Shown here: positions 16,095 through 27,650 of the stretch, piece by piece
Numbering within the stretch: the first letter of the stretch is position 1
How the letters are laid out: each line of letters begins with the position of its first letter
Assembly (NCBI GenBank): GCA_014529385.2
Contig: CM043942.1
Coordinates: 19,667,991 to 19,731,990 of the forward strand
Length of the DNA stretch: 64,000 bases
Direction: 5' to 3'
From: Adiantum capillus-veneris
Taxonomy: Eukaryota; Streptophyta; Polypodiopsida; Polypodiales; Pteridaceae
The notes under the pieces: generated by a model
What the model saw: the letters and a program-made list of their open reading frames with translations, nothing else
Database searches by the model: none
What the model was told of the DNA's origin: nothing
Made by a program: the position numbers and the translations under genes

Positions 16095-16543
16095 GATGAC
16101 ACCTGCTTACACCTCCTCATCACCATCTATGATGATAGCAATCTACTCATCAATCTCAATGCTTACCTTCCCCTCTTTAAGCTTCATGATTGTGAGCTTG
16201 ATCTCATCATTTCTAGTCTTGCTTGCACTTCCCCATTCTCATAGTATCACCATTGTGACATCAAACCAGGAAACATGCTCTTTCATTGCACCCATGATGG
16301 TAGCACGATGAGGAAGTAATCCTCATAGACCTTGGTTTGAATGAAATCATTGCGTTGGGAGACAAGCTTTATGATCTCATTGGAACCTCACCTTACCACC
16401 CTCTTGAAGTTATTAGGGGTTATTATGATCAACGCCTTAACATTTGGAGTTTTGTTGTTGTTCTTCACCAACTTCTCACATCTACTTTGCCTTTTGACAT
16501 TAGAGAGATCCCTTGTGATGCTCCCACCTCTACCATTCACTGA
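16095..16543 (+). pseudogene. Protein kinase C-lobe relic
   Basis: Frame 1 (16095-16318) contains FKLHDCELDLI and, after a stop, HHCDIKPGNMLF. This matches the kinase catalytic loop HRDIKPxN with arginine replaced by cysteine. A shift near 16300 leads to DEEVILIDLGLNEI (DFG changed to DLG), GTSPYHPLEVIRGYYDQR (in place of GTPxYxAPEV) and LNIWSFVVVLHQLLTSTLPF, the DIWS helix region. Order and spacing fit kinase subdomains VIb to IX. Together with 108-398 it suggests a Ser/Thr kinase gene or retrocopy, decayed and split by element 1. The subfamily cannot be told. Confidence 0.65.
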
Positions 16544-16921
16544 GGCATCCTCTGTAACCAACTAATAATACTCGATGATTTTGGCTTCATGCGACTGCTT
16601 TTGACTATAGCATGTTTCATTCAATTGCACATCGTTAATAACGGACCACACTTGCTAACGATTAGTCAACATGTTAGACATAGCTAAAATTGTGCCAGCT
16701 TGCTTGTAAGGGATGATTAATGGAGGCTACTGCAAATATTTCATTGGGACATTGATGTGGCACATTGTATCAATTTCTTCCTATCGTATTTAAAAAAAAA
16801 GAGTAATGTATTTGCATAATAGTAATAAGAGTATTGAGAGTTCTTTAAACATAACGATAAGAAATAGCAAGAGTATAGAAACAATAAATATGGCAACTGG
16901 ATAGTTGAAATTTCAAAATTT
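16544..16921. other. No gene seen
   Basis: AT-rich text after the kinase relic. It could hold further decayed kinase sequence, but no motif is clear. Confidence 0.3.
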
Positions 16922-17115
16922 CATTTGGAAGTCCTTTGGAATATTAAAACCAACTCTTCATATAAAAAGCATGATTGTGTCACCACTCACATTGCTAAAA
17001 GTAGCATTTGGAGGAGGTCATTTGGAAGTCCTTTGGAATATTAAACCCAACTCGTCGTATTGAAAGCATGATTGTGTCACCACTCACATTGCTAAAATTA
17101 GCATTTGGAGGAGGT
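16922..17115. repeat. 97-bp tandem duplication
   Basis: Two head-to-tail copies, 16922-17018 and 17019-17115. Each starts CATTTGGAAGTCCTTTGG and ends CATTTGGAGGAGGT, with only a handful of differences between them. Confidence 0.9.
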
Positions 17116-17663
17116 CAATACAAAAAAATGCTAGTAATGGGAATCAAGCGACACAAGCTATTGGGGTTGCTACAACAAGGCATGCAAATGAATTCTAAAT
17201 ATCACAAGGACACTATACTCCTTTAATCGATCCAACAAGGACTAGATTGTCAAGAAAATTAATAGAAAGCTGAGAAAAGCATCACTAGATGGAGAACTTG
17301 TATTGAAGAAAAACCAATAAGATTGAATTTATAGCCTTTTTTGCAAGATTCAATGATTTGGAAAATTTGATGTTTGTTCATAGCATATCATACTAGATCA
17401 ATAGCTACCTTAAATTGTCAATCCAAGGAAGAGCATGACCTAGCTAGGGCATAAAATCTTCTCATGAGAGTAAGAGAGCACCACCAATCGGAATGAGAAG
17501 AAGAATTTGTGAGAAAAGAAGAAGGTAGAAGAGAAGCCATGGAATGGACTTCCTTTCCCCTTCACCTCAACAAACCACTTCAACACATACACACGTATGG
17601 CAAGATGTGGGATATCTTTCTTCTCCACCTATACACTCTCTCTTACAAGCACACACATGGAAT
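17116..17663. other. No gene seen; left flank of element 2
   Basis: Only short shadow frames occur. No target duplication can be tested because element 2 has lost its other LTR. Confidence 0.4.
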
Positions 17664-19297
17664 TGTAATGGAATTTGCCTATTCAATTTGAGAGTAGCGG
17701 AATTTAATGAGAGTACTTTCAAGAAATGATTTTGTGAGCATAGCGGGTAGACATAATTGAAGATAGCAACATAATTATAGCAATTAGTTAACTTGGCATG
17801 GACAATACTTTTGCAAGAGAGAGAATTTAGAGAACATGACAACAGTTGAGGACCGGATTTATGTGGAGCCGGTCCCCCCTCCAATAGGCATTTGTATTAT
17901 GATTTCTCCCATAAAGAGAGACTTGTTACAATACATTCTTTGTGTTCCTTGTGACCTAGGTGAAACAATGAAGATGGAAAGCTTCATGCATCACCATCAT
18001 AGCATAACCTAAACTTGAAGAAAGCTTTAACTATACCAAGCCTCAGTCCCAAGACCTCAAACACCTTCGAAGGTGGAGAGAGCTAGCAGGGAATGAGGGT
18101 AGGGAAGAGGAAGAAGAAACATTTCGTAGGAGAAAGAATTAGTTCCTCACTTATCATACTCTTGTTGCTAGCATACATAATAGCATAGTAATGAAGAAGA
18201 TGGAGATGGCAAGCTTAAGCATTGAAGCATGGCTCTTGGATGGATTTGCACTCCATAGCCAAGAGTGTTGGTGTAGGCTCTCAACCTCTACTTGCTTGGA
18301 GAAGGAGAGGGAGCTCTTGCACTTTGCATAGTACACAATGAGAGTGCTTGTGAGTGTGTGTGGGTGAGTATACCCCCTAAACACCCCCCTAGCTTGCTTG
18401 GGTCAAACCCCCCTTGTAGCTCATGCTTGAAGCTCATTGGACCCCTCCAGGCCTAGCCAATCACAAGCAGGAGCCATTACAAGCAACATGGGTAGCCTTG
18501 GGACAAGTGTCCCCCTTTCCCCTTTGAGAGAGAGGACTTGATAAATGCAAAAACAATTAGATAATTCAAGTAATTTATCATTGGACCCCTTTGAAGCCTA
18601 GCTAATAGGCTTCAAGCAACACATGAAGGTAACATGGGTAGGGACCTGACATGTGTCCTTGCTGCCTCTTCAAGCTGGGGCTTCCCTTGTGAGTGTGAGT
18701 GTGTGTTATCTCTCTAATCCTTAGGAAAAGGGCTCGCCACCCCTCTTGTAGGGATGCGTTTGACTTTAGGAGCTCAAGCACCTTAGTCATCAAGTATGAC
18801 AAAGCACTTGGACTAGGGGGTATTCCCACAAGCATCTCAGGCAAGCATGTCAAGGCACCTCAAGCACCTTAATCAAGAGGCAAGTCAAGAACCTAAAGCA
18901 AGGAGTAAGTCAAGTACCTCAAGCACCTTAATCAAGCACCTCAAGCAGGACAAACACCTCAAGCACGACAAGCACCGCAAGCAGGTCAAGCACCTCGAGC
19001 TTGGGCCGGGTTCCCACCTCAAGCTCAGCCCTAGCTTACCTAAGGTCAAAGGACTTTTACACACATTATTGGAGGTCTTCAATGAAGCTAACCCTAAGGT
19101 CTTATGCTCCATTGGTTAGCGTTGCTCTTGATAGACCATCTCCCATTTGGGCCCCTTTACTATTGGCCCCGTGTTGAGATAGATCTATAAGCACATATCT
19201 ATATCTTAACACTTGTTCCCATTTATTCTCCCACATTAAGTGATCAATTTAATATGAGAAAATCATTTGGGTTGGTTAGATATTAGATTTTATGACA
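17664..19297 (-). repeat. 3' LTR of element 2
   Basis: The reverse complement starts TGTCATAAAATC and ends CCATTACA. The GGTGCTTGA-type minisatellite lies at about 18840-19005, with yet another copy number. Confidence 0.9.
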
Positions 19298-19310
19298 TTA
19301 CCTCTCTCTT
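19298..19310 (-). other. Polypurine tract of element 2
   Basis: The minus strand reads AAGAGAGAGGTAA against the LTR start, identical to element 1. The 349 bases from here to the pol stop are an untranslated region with no gene. Confidence 0.8.
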
Positions 19311-19659
19311 GAAATCATAGTCGTCCTCGACTATGAGGTAGAAGAGATAAAGCCTTAGTCGTTAGTCAATCGTACTTAGCGGGTAGAGGATCTCTTTTTT
19401 TTACCCTACGACATCTTTCCAAGATGGATGACTAATCCATTTGGTGCTTCGGAGACATAGATGCGGCAAGCATGTGTGCTCTTTAGTCCATTTCATTCTC
19501 CCAAAGTAGAGTGACAAATTCTACTTGGTGTTTGAGAGACGTCGTCATCACAAACATGATTCTAAGCATGCATACTAGTTAAATTTGTGCACAATTAAAA
19601 AGAGGATTAGTCTTATAAGACAAAAACATGAGTCATTTAAAAGAGAGTGGTACATTTGC

Positions 19660-22308
19660 TTACTCTAATGTAGCATTGTAAGCATTGCCAAGGTTCATAC
19701 TATCCTTAAGTTGTATTCCTTGCATCCATCTAGCATCTTCAAAAGGATAATTTTTGAACTTAATAAGATACCGTCGGATAATCTTACCATGTCGTAGTAC
19801 CTTGTCTTCATGCCGAAGAACAGCTTCGGGTTGTAGCACCTCTTCTTGGTCTTTAACTTCGGGAGGGTCTTCAATAATTGGTTCAGTTGGTGGCTCTCCT
19901 TTGTAGGGCTTAAGTAGGCCTACATGAAAGGCATTGTGTATGAGCCAATGGTTGGACAACTTGAGTTGATAAGCCGTCTCATTGATGGGCTTCAAGATTT
20001 GGAAAGGACCATAGTATCTTTTAGCTACTTTAGCATAATACTTTTGATGGCCCGTAGGATTTTTGCCCGTCGTTTGCCTTAATCGAGCCTTAAGAAACTT
20101 GAGTAAGACCCAATCATTTTCTTTGAACATTAAGGCTCTTTTGTGCTTATCAGCAACAACCTTTTTCCTTTGTTGAGAGATGGATATAGCCTCCTTAATC
20201 TTTTGAAACGATTCTTGTAGGTCACGGCTATACTCATTGGCGGCGAAGATCTTCCCATGTACTTTGAGTAGCAAGGGACTTTTAGGTCTTCCCTCTATGA
20301 TCTCGAAAGGTGCTTTCCCCGTAGAAGTATGTACAGTATTATTGTAGGCATACTCTACTAGAGGTAAATACTTTTCCCATTGTGAGCGTTGATCTACTTC
20401 GGTAACATAAGTCTTGAGTAGATCGAGTATCGTAAGATTGGCTATCTCACTTTGGCCATCCGTTTGTGGGTGATAGGCCGAAGAGAAATTCAATCTTGTT
20501 CCTAGATTTTCAAAGAGACCTTTCCAGAAATTACTGGTCATTCTCGGATCTCTATCTGGCACGATGGATGTGGGTAATCCATGGTGCTTGAAAATTTGAG
20601 ATATGAAGAGAGTTGCCATTTGATGTGCCTTAATAGTCTTTTTGACAGGAATAAAATGTGCTTGCTTGCTAAACCTGTCGACTATTGTCCATATTCCTGT
20701 ATTCCCATGGATAGACTTGGGTAATCCAAAGATGAAATCCATAGATATACTCTCCCATGGTGAATTTGGAATAGGCAATGGGTGGAGTAATCCAGGTTGC
20801 TTCCCTCTATCATACTTGGTCTTTTGGCATACTACAAACTTTGAAACATACTCTTGTATGTCCACTTTCATGGTAGGCCAATAGAAATACGTCTCTACTC
20901 CTCGGAGAGTAGGTTGAATACCTCTATGCCCTGCATATGGAGGAGCATGGGATTCATACATAACCTTCTCACAAAGGGAATGGGTAACACATAGCATATT
21001 GCCGTGGAGAAGATAACCATCCTGCAAGGTGAATGGTTCCTCTTTCTTCCTCAAAGCAAGGGCTGACATTATGTCTTTAAAGTCAGGGTCAGTAGCATAC
21101 TCTTCTATCATAGAGGATAGATCATTGTGAGTAGCTATATACACCGCATTAACTTTTGGTCGTCGTGAAAGTGCATCGGCAACTTGATTGTGCTTACCAG
21201 CTATGTGAGCAATATGGAAATTAAATTGCGAAAGAAAATTTGCCCACCTGATTTGTTTGTCGGAAAGTTTGGTTTGCGTCATGAAATACTTGAGACTTTG
21301 GTGGTCGGTTCGTAGGATAAATGGAGCCCCCAATAGGTAGTGCTTCCATGTATCTAGGGCATGTAGAACAGCTAAAAGCTCTTTCTCATAAATGCCCAAG
21401 ACTCGTTCATCACTATTGAGCCTTCGGCTCTCATATGCTATGGCATGCCCTTCTTGAAGCAAAACCGCTCCAAGGCAATCACCACAAGCATCACATTGGA
21501 CCTCAAATGGTTTTGAGAGATCTGGAAGCACGAGGACTGGTTGGGAACTAAGCTTCTCTTTGAGTTTTTCAAAAGTATTTTGCTCCTTAGCAGTCCATAC
21601 AAACTTAACGTTCTTCTTTGTTAAGTCGTGTAGTGGTCCTGCTACTTGAGAGAATTTTGCTATGAAGCGTCTATAGTATGCACACATACCAATAAAGCTT
21701 CTTAGCTCATGTAGATTCCTTGGGTTAGGCCATGATTTTATTACCTCTAACTTTGATGGATCCATACGAATACCATCGTGAGAGATAATATGACCTAGAT
21801 ATTGAATCTCTTGAAGGAAGAATTCACTTTTCTTTTGGTTGAGAAAAAGTTTGTTCTACCTCAAGGCTTGAAAAATCACTTGGAGATGTTGCTTATGTTC
21901 CTCCAAAGACTTGGAGTAGACGATGATATCATCAAAGAACACTTCAGTGAATTTACGATATGGTCTAAAAAGTTTCTCCATGAGACGATTGAAAGTAGCT
22001 GGTGCATTAGTCAAGCCAAAAGGCATGACTAGATATTCATAAAGACCAAATGTTGTGCGAAACGCGGTCTTTAGGATATCTTCATCCACTATCCTTATTT
22101 GATGATAGCCACTCTTAAGGTCAATCCTACTGAAGTAGGTAGAGCCTTGTAGCTTATCAAACAGATCTTCTACCCGAGGCACGGGAAATCTGTTTTTGAT
22201 AGTGATATGGTTTAGTGCTCGATAGTCCACACACATACGGTATGTACCATCTTTCTTTTGCACTAAAAGAACCGGAGAAAAAAAGGGAGAGGAACTAGGC
22301 CTCACCAT
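19660..22308 (-). pseudogene. pol: pol of element 2: RT, RNase H, integrase, chromodomain-like tail
   Basis: RT motifs: [49 protein letters not shown] and catalytic [19 protein letters not shown] at 21856-21858 interrupts ALR-NKLFLNQ; element 1 has GAG there, and the frame is the same on both sides. RNase H: FEVQCDACGDCLGAVL, YEKELLAVLHALDTWKHYLL, LRTDHQSLKYF, NQVADALSR. Integrase: zinc-binding HAPPYAGHRG...CQKTKYD; catalytic D in SMDFIFGLP, D in VPDRDPRMTSNFW, E in HPQTDGQSEIAN. The tail LIKFKNYPFEDARWM is chromo-like. The frame offset against gag-protease comes from a 4-base duplication at 22317-22324. All key catalytic residues are present. Confidence 0.9.
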
Positions 22309-24484
22309 CCCTTTGTCTACCTACCAATTCCTGTACTTGCCTCATAATCTCCTCTTGTTGAGCTTGTGAGACTCGATAAGGAGGTTTGTTAGGCAGTGAG
22401 CTTCCTGGAAGGAGCTCAATACGATGGTCATCATCCCCTCGTTTTGGAGGTAGGTCCATAGGGATATCATTGATGAACACATCTTGGAATCCTTTTAGAA
22501 AAGTAGACAAGTCCAACTCTTCTTGATTCCTATCATTTTCATTTGATGAAACATTATTAGCTTTTAGAGACTCTTTGACATAAATCATGTACGCAGAAAC
22601 TGAGCTCTTCATTGATTTATCAAAAGAAAGAGGATTTACAAGTGGAATAGTACGACCACGCTCACTAGCATCTATATACCTGTTCTTTCCCCTGTAGGTG
22701 AAGTAAATTCTCCTTGCAGGGAACTTCATGTTGACAGCCATGCGATTAAACCATGGTGCCCCTAGGATAACATACTGATGTTGGAGAGGAGAGATGAAGA
22801 AGTCTTCTTTGTCGACATAGCTTTGGACATGAAGCCTCAACTTCCCAATCAAGGGAGTAACGGAGGCTTGTTGTCCCTTGAAAGCTGCATCAGCTGTTAC
22901 TATATCTCCCATCTCAAAAGCTTGAATGCCCAACTTGGTGGCCAACTCTATTGATATGAAGTTGAGAGTAGAGCCAGGGTCAAACAAGATGAAGGCATCA
23001 TGTTCTCTTACCTTTCCCCAAGCATAGGAGAGTGATGATCCTTTGCAATGAGCATCCTCTTTTGGAGCTTCGATGGTGGAAGCCCTAGGAGTCTCATTGC
23101 GAGTATTCTTCTTGGGGCAAGAACGATGGCCATGTCCTTGCTCCCCACACTTGAAACATTTATGGTCCTTGCGAAAAGCTTCAAGCTCTTCAGGAGAGAG
23201 TTTGTTTTTACCTTTGTAAACTCCCTTCTCCTTGGACCGATTGTTGTTGTTGTTATTGTTGTTGTTGGAAGTGCCTTGGGAATTATTTTGTGCATTGGAT
23301 TTCCCCTTTGCATCATTTTTATCTTTGTTTTCCATGGGCTTGACATTACGTCTAGCCCCTTGATGGAAATTGATGCGTGAAGCAACCATGGTGTGATGGA
23401 TTACTTCGGTAATAGTACCAGGCCGTTGAGAGTTGATGTATTCGGCCATCTCTTCAGGTAATCCCGCACAGAATTGCTGTCTTTGCTCGGCAAAGTCTAT
23501 CTTTTGAAAGACAGTAGCTTTGAGATGTAAATCCCGAAACTTGTCTACATACTTGTTGATAGACTCATGAGAGAGAAGCTTCAAGCCGCGCCATTCGGTA
23601 AGAACTTTATCTTTAGTATCACTTGGAAGAAATTGCTTCATGATGGAAACTCGTAGAGTTTTCCATGTCTTTGGGGCTTCTCCATTGCCACGAAGGCTAG
23701 CCCACCATTGACGAGCTGATTTTTGGAAGTGCATAGCTACATGGCGTAGCTTGGAGGACTCTATGAAGCCCTCGTCCCCAAAGGCCGCATCCAATTGCTG
23801 GATGAAGGCCAACACTTTGTCGGTAGCACCAAAGGCGCCATCGTAGGTGAGAAAAGAGATACTCTTTCCTCCCTCCTTGAACTTCTTTAGCTTTTGTGAC
23901 CTTCGCCATGCAGGAAATGATTTGTGATGTCCTCCCCTCTTGTATTCTCTAGGAGAATAGCCATAACTTTCATCGGAAGAGGAGGAAGGTGAAGAAGAAG
24001 GAGAAGAGGGTGACCTCTTCCTAGCCCTTTTCTTCCTTTGTTTCCTCTCTTGCCTTTCAGAGTGATGAGGAGAAGGACTATAGGTTGCTCTTTTCCTCTT
24101 GGGAGGAGTAGGCGATCGTCTAGACCGCCGTCTTCGTGGAGCCACCTCTTCAGAAGAAGTTAGACTTTCATTGCTTTCTTTCTCTTTGGATTCCTCCTCT
24201 CGAATGGGAGAGAGTCTTCTTTTGGGGGTCTCTTCAAGAGGCCTCCTAAGCTCTCTCTCCTCTGGGAGAGGAAGGGAAATTCCATAAGCACGAAGTTGTT
24301 GAGTAACTTCGGCTTGCAAAGCAGGGTTGCCCATAGCTTGCTGCAACCTAGCGACGAGATAATTCACAAACATGGGAGCATCATCATCAAATTTTGTGCC
24401 TTCACATTTGTCTCGCAGGGACATGCTAACAAAGTCCGAATTGCACCTTCCATAAAAATTTTCTCTAAAGTAATCAAGATACAC
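22295..24484 (-). pseudogene. gag: gag and aspartic protease of element 2 (open)
   Basis: A 729-codon open frame. The N-terminal part contains FVNYLVARLQQAMGNPALQ and an Arg/Ser- and Lys-rich segment (residues about 115-190). The gag domain spans about residues 245-395 (QWWASLRGNGEAPKTWKTLR, FCAGLPEEMAEYINSQ). The zinc knuckle CFKCGEQGHGHRSC is at about 445. The protease has DAFILFDPGSTLNFISIELA (DPGS in place of DSGA) and ILGAPWFNRMAVNMKF, then the linker DIPMDLPPKRGDDDHRIELL toward RT. The frame is lost only at its end by CTACCTAC (22317-22324). The start at 24484 is the first ATG inside the element; it lies at the broken edge, so the true N-terminus may be missing. Confidence 0.85.
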
Positions 24485-24487
24485 TCA

Positions 24488-26029
24488 GTTTGCAATTGAT
24501 ATAGGATGTAACCTTTGGTTTTTGAATTGTAACTAGCAAAAATACATTGAGTAAAGTGTTATCCTCCAATTTTTTGCACAACACCAATGCATAGCCCAAT
24601 CAACTAAAGACATGGGCGTGACAAATAGATGACTTCTTGGCTCACGTGGTTTCAAGAATAGGGGTTATTTTATTTTATATTTTCTCACATTTTCACATAC
24701 AAAAGGGTGTTGGAAAAATGATCTTGATATTTATTATATAGATTGAGTAGGAGAAGGGTCTCCTTTTTTGTGAAAAATACACAGCTTAGGGGTTTTATAA
24801 ATAGTCGTTAAATGCATGCGGCATATAGGTTCCTAGTGAGGCTTCTTGACATCACAAAAATATTCATACAAAGTTCTAAATTACATCAATGCTTTTAGGG
24901 GACATCGTTTTGGAACATATGAAGCACACTTGATAGCCTCAAGCAAAAACACATATGGAAAATATTGGTGTTTGACCATACATCCTCCCATCCTTGATAG
25001 TTAGCCATTTCTTCTCTTTCAAAAAACCATTTTTTTGAGGTTTATAGGAAAATATGCATTGCTATTTTATCCCCCATGACTTGCTAGAAAATCATGGAAG
25101 TCTTAAAGTATATAAGGCTCCCTTTGATATGAGTAGAGGGAGCCCACAACACAAACGAATCCATTTTCAACCATAAATACATATTTCTTGAAGCATACAA
25201 AGACTTTGGACCTGGCCTTAAGAGGATATACCCACGTATTTCTAGAGTCCTCATCAATAAAATTCACAAAGTACAAACGACTGCCTAAACATGAAGTGTG
25301 CACTAGACAACAAGCCTCACTATGGAGAAGTTGCTATTGTCATCAATAGGATATTTAAATCGCTGAATTTTGTGAAAATTGCAACCTTTATGTTTCAGTG
25401 GTAATAGGGGCACACCTTCTCAAAACTCCATCAATACCAAGCAATACAAAGATCTAGCTATAATAGTAAATTTCAAATCAAGTTTTGCAATTGTAGATAG
25501 AGATAGAATATTATTATTGACCAAAGGTTCAATTATAGTATTATAAAATGCTAAATTATAACTTCCACACAACAACAATAAGAAGAATCTAAATATAATT
25601 TTGATGGTATGCAATGTGCTTGGCTACACTACTATGAAAGTACCAAGCATGATCTACACTTTGCACTACATGTATCATGAATAGATGGGGCATATTTACA
25701 CTGTGCTATAAAGGCCCATTTGATGTCTTGCACAACATTTGCCAAATCTAGATTTAACAAAGGATAAGCCATAGTTTCATTTTCCTCTTTCTTGCATGTT
25801 GCTTTAGTCTTAATCTTAGGGCATTACTTGAAGAGGTGATCCAATAAATTCATTTTAGCTTCTCCCTAGGATTCTTCCTACCTTTATGGATATACTTCTT
25901 AGACTTATCAATGTTTGAAGAAGAAAAAGTAGTTTTCATGTTTCTTTACTCAAACAAGAAATGGAGGTGGCAACGATATTGTGAATCCACAAATTCATAT
26001 CCAATAGCATACTACTTAGCCCTTTTTTT

Positions 26030-26060
<31 letters not shown>

Positions 26061-26500
26061 GGGGGTGTTTTCCTTGTAAGAAATATAGAGAAGAATACCA
26101 TCAAATAATTCATAGTTTCATGGTACGAATCTATCACAAGTTGCCAATTGGAGACCAAAGTTTGATACAAATATGGAAATGCATCAAAACATGTAAGCAC
26201 AAGGGAATTGTTATAGATGATTACACAACTAAAAATTAACTACTCCTTGAGATGTTTTAACTCTGGATTAAACATATACATATAATCCTCGTTACCCATA
26301 GTCTTTAATTTTAACTCTTTACAATTGTTTGCAATTTTTGTCCAATTACATTTTTCATAGAGGTACGTAGTCTATTCCATGCTCAATTTTCTATTTTGGA
26401 TTAAATGAACATGTAAAGTAATAGAACGCCTAAAAGACAATGTGGTCAATGCATTGGTCCACAGATCTCTTGCATCCCAACATGCTTGCTTAACAGTGGG
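24488..26500 (-). pseudogene. Old Ty1/copia relic (gag?, protease, integrase)
   Basis: The minus strand keeps copia order from high to low coordinates. There is possible gag text near 26400-26500, protease-like text at 25420-25614 (CGSYNLAFYN, NNNILSLSTIAKLDLKFTI) and an integrase core at 25103-25303 (LYFVNFIDEDSRNTWVYPLK, KVFVCFKKYVFMVENG). Text at 24490-24620 aligns with the post-integrase part of element 4 near 53490-53600. Many stops show it is old. It ends where element 2 gag begins, marking a deletion or insertion junction. Confidence 0.6.
26023..26065. repeat. T17 followed by G26 homopolymers
   Basis: A T tract at 26023-26039 passes directly into a G tract at 26040-26065. Peptides with poly-Gly or poly-Pro here are artefacts. 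It lies inside the copia relic, and no polypurine-tract role is evident. Confidence 0.95.
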
Positions 26501-27230
26501 CCAAACACTTCTAGTAATAAAACTGAGGGGATTTGCACCATCATCTTCTTAACTTGTATCGAAGAACTTGGTCTTACACATCATAACCTTGTGCAATGTT
26601 CCCAATGCATGCGCTTTGCAACAAGAACATGCTACATCATGTATACAGGTGCACAATGGTTGGTTGTCTCCATGGGCCAATTCTTTATCAAAAGACAACC
26701 AACCAATGTCCAATTCTTCATAAAAAGGTAACCAACCAAAGTATCATGGTAGGTTACATTTGTTGATTTTAAATACCTAGAGTACTAGGATTTTTGTTAA
26801 AGCCTAAACCATGTGTATACAAACGGAAGAGAATGAGAATACCAAAGTGAGACACACACCTTTCTATACATAAATACATATATACCTACCTAAATAAGCA
26901 TATAAGCGTACAATATGCCAATATACGTTTATGTGTTTATTTAGGTATATATAAGTAAATACCTAAATAACATATAAGCATACATATTTATGTCTTCCTA
27001 TACATCTATGTATTTGGGTGTGTGTGTACACATGCAGGCATGTATGTACAAATATGATATTTATAAAATATCTTTTTATATACCTATCCATATGTATATA
27101 TGCACACGTATGTTCACGTATGTGCATAGTGTTTATATATATAACACACACACACACACACACACACACAGAGGATAAATTGTAGATGTTATGGAAAATT
27201 GCGCTCTCTCCTTGTCGCATCACATAGAAT
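26501..27230. other. No gene; AT-rich with (CA)n
   Basis: It includes a 13-base inverted repeat (TGGTTGGTTGTCT near 26655, its complement near 26692), ATA/TGT-rich text at 26880-27140 and (CA)n at about 27141-27171. No coding signature was seen. Confidence 0.5.
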
Positions 27231-27650
27231 GTGCTCATTTTACAGATAAAGAGCCCGGGGAGAGCGGCTAGGTATAAACAAACGGGAGCGCAGTGGTTGG
27301 TGCATGGTGAAAGCTGGTTAAAGGTTTTTGTTGCAGCATGTGGTCGTGCGCACACTGCTTTGGCATTTCTTTTTGTGTCGGGGGAGGACTCGGCCCGCTG
27401 TTGCCAGTTGGTTGGTGTGGCCAAGGAGGGCAAGAATCTGGCGACCGTGTTTGTCGTGTGTCAGAATGTGTCCGACAAGAAGACCCACTTGCAGTGCCAC
27501 TGGCCATTGGGCCAACCCTTCCTTTCATGCCTCTTCTTTCTTAAATTAAGCCTTTGTCCTCCTCCTCAGGTCCCCCTCTTCGTTATTCAAACCTTCATGA
27601 TATGGCCCCATATGCTCTTCCATCTTTGGGACTTGGATCACAAGCCTTGA
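27231..27650 (+). other. GC-rich island with unassigned open frame
   Basis: A block at about 27250-27540 is much richer in GC than its surroundings and open on both strands (139 codons forward, 86 reverse). Neither translation shows a known motif. GCGCAGTGGTTGGTGCATGG near 27288 recalls a tRNA-type box A, so a SINE is possible, but no box B at the right distance is convincing. Confidence 0.2.

Larger units (their letters stand above)
17664..24487 (-). mobile_element. Ty3/gypsy element 2, nearly intact coding, 5' LTR missing
   Basis: A minus-strand member of the element 1 family: 3' LTR 17664-19297, polypurine tract 19298-19310, pol 19660-22308, gag-protease 22295-24484. The 5' LTR, PBS and leader that should follow at higher coordinates are absent; from about 24488 the text becomes an unrelated copia relic. 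gag, protease, RT, RNase H and integrase motifs are all present. Only a 4-base duplication and one nonsense codon break the pol frame downstream of the first gag methionine. Confidence 0.9.

Noticed and set aside
17659-17663. Target duplication for element 2 (GGAAT)
   Set aside because: The partner end of element 2 is missing, so it cannot be tested.
23008-23385. 125-codon frame inside element 2 gag on the same strand
   Set aside because: It is an out-of-frame shadow of the gag-protease frame, which carries the zinc knuckle and protease motifs.
26012-26200. Poly-proline frame on the minus strand
   Set aside because: Created by the G26/T17 homopolymers.
27288-27320. tRNA gene or SINE promoter (GCGCAGTGGTTGGTGC)
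   Set aside because: It resembles a box A only; no box B at proper distance, no cloverleaf and no poly-A or poly-T tail.
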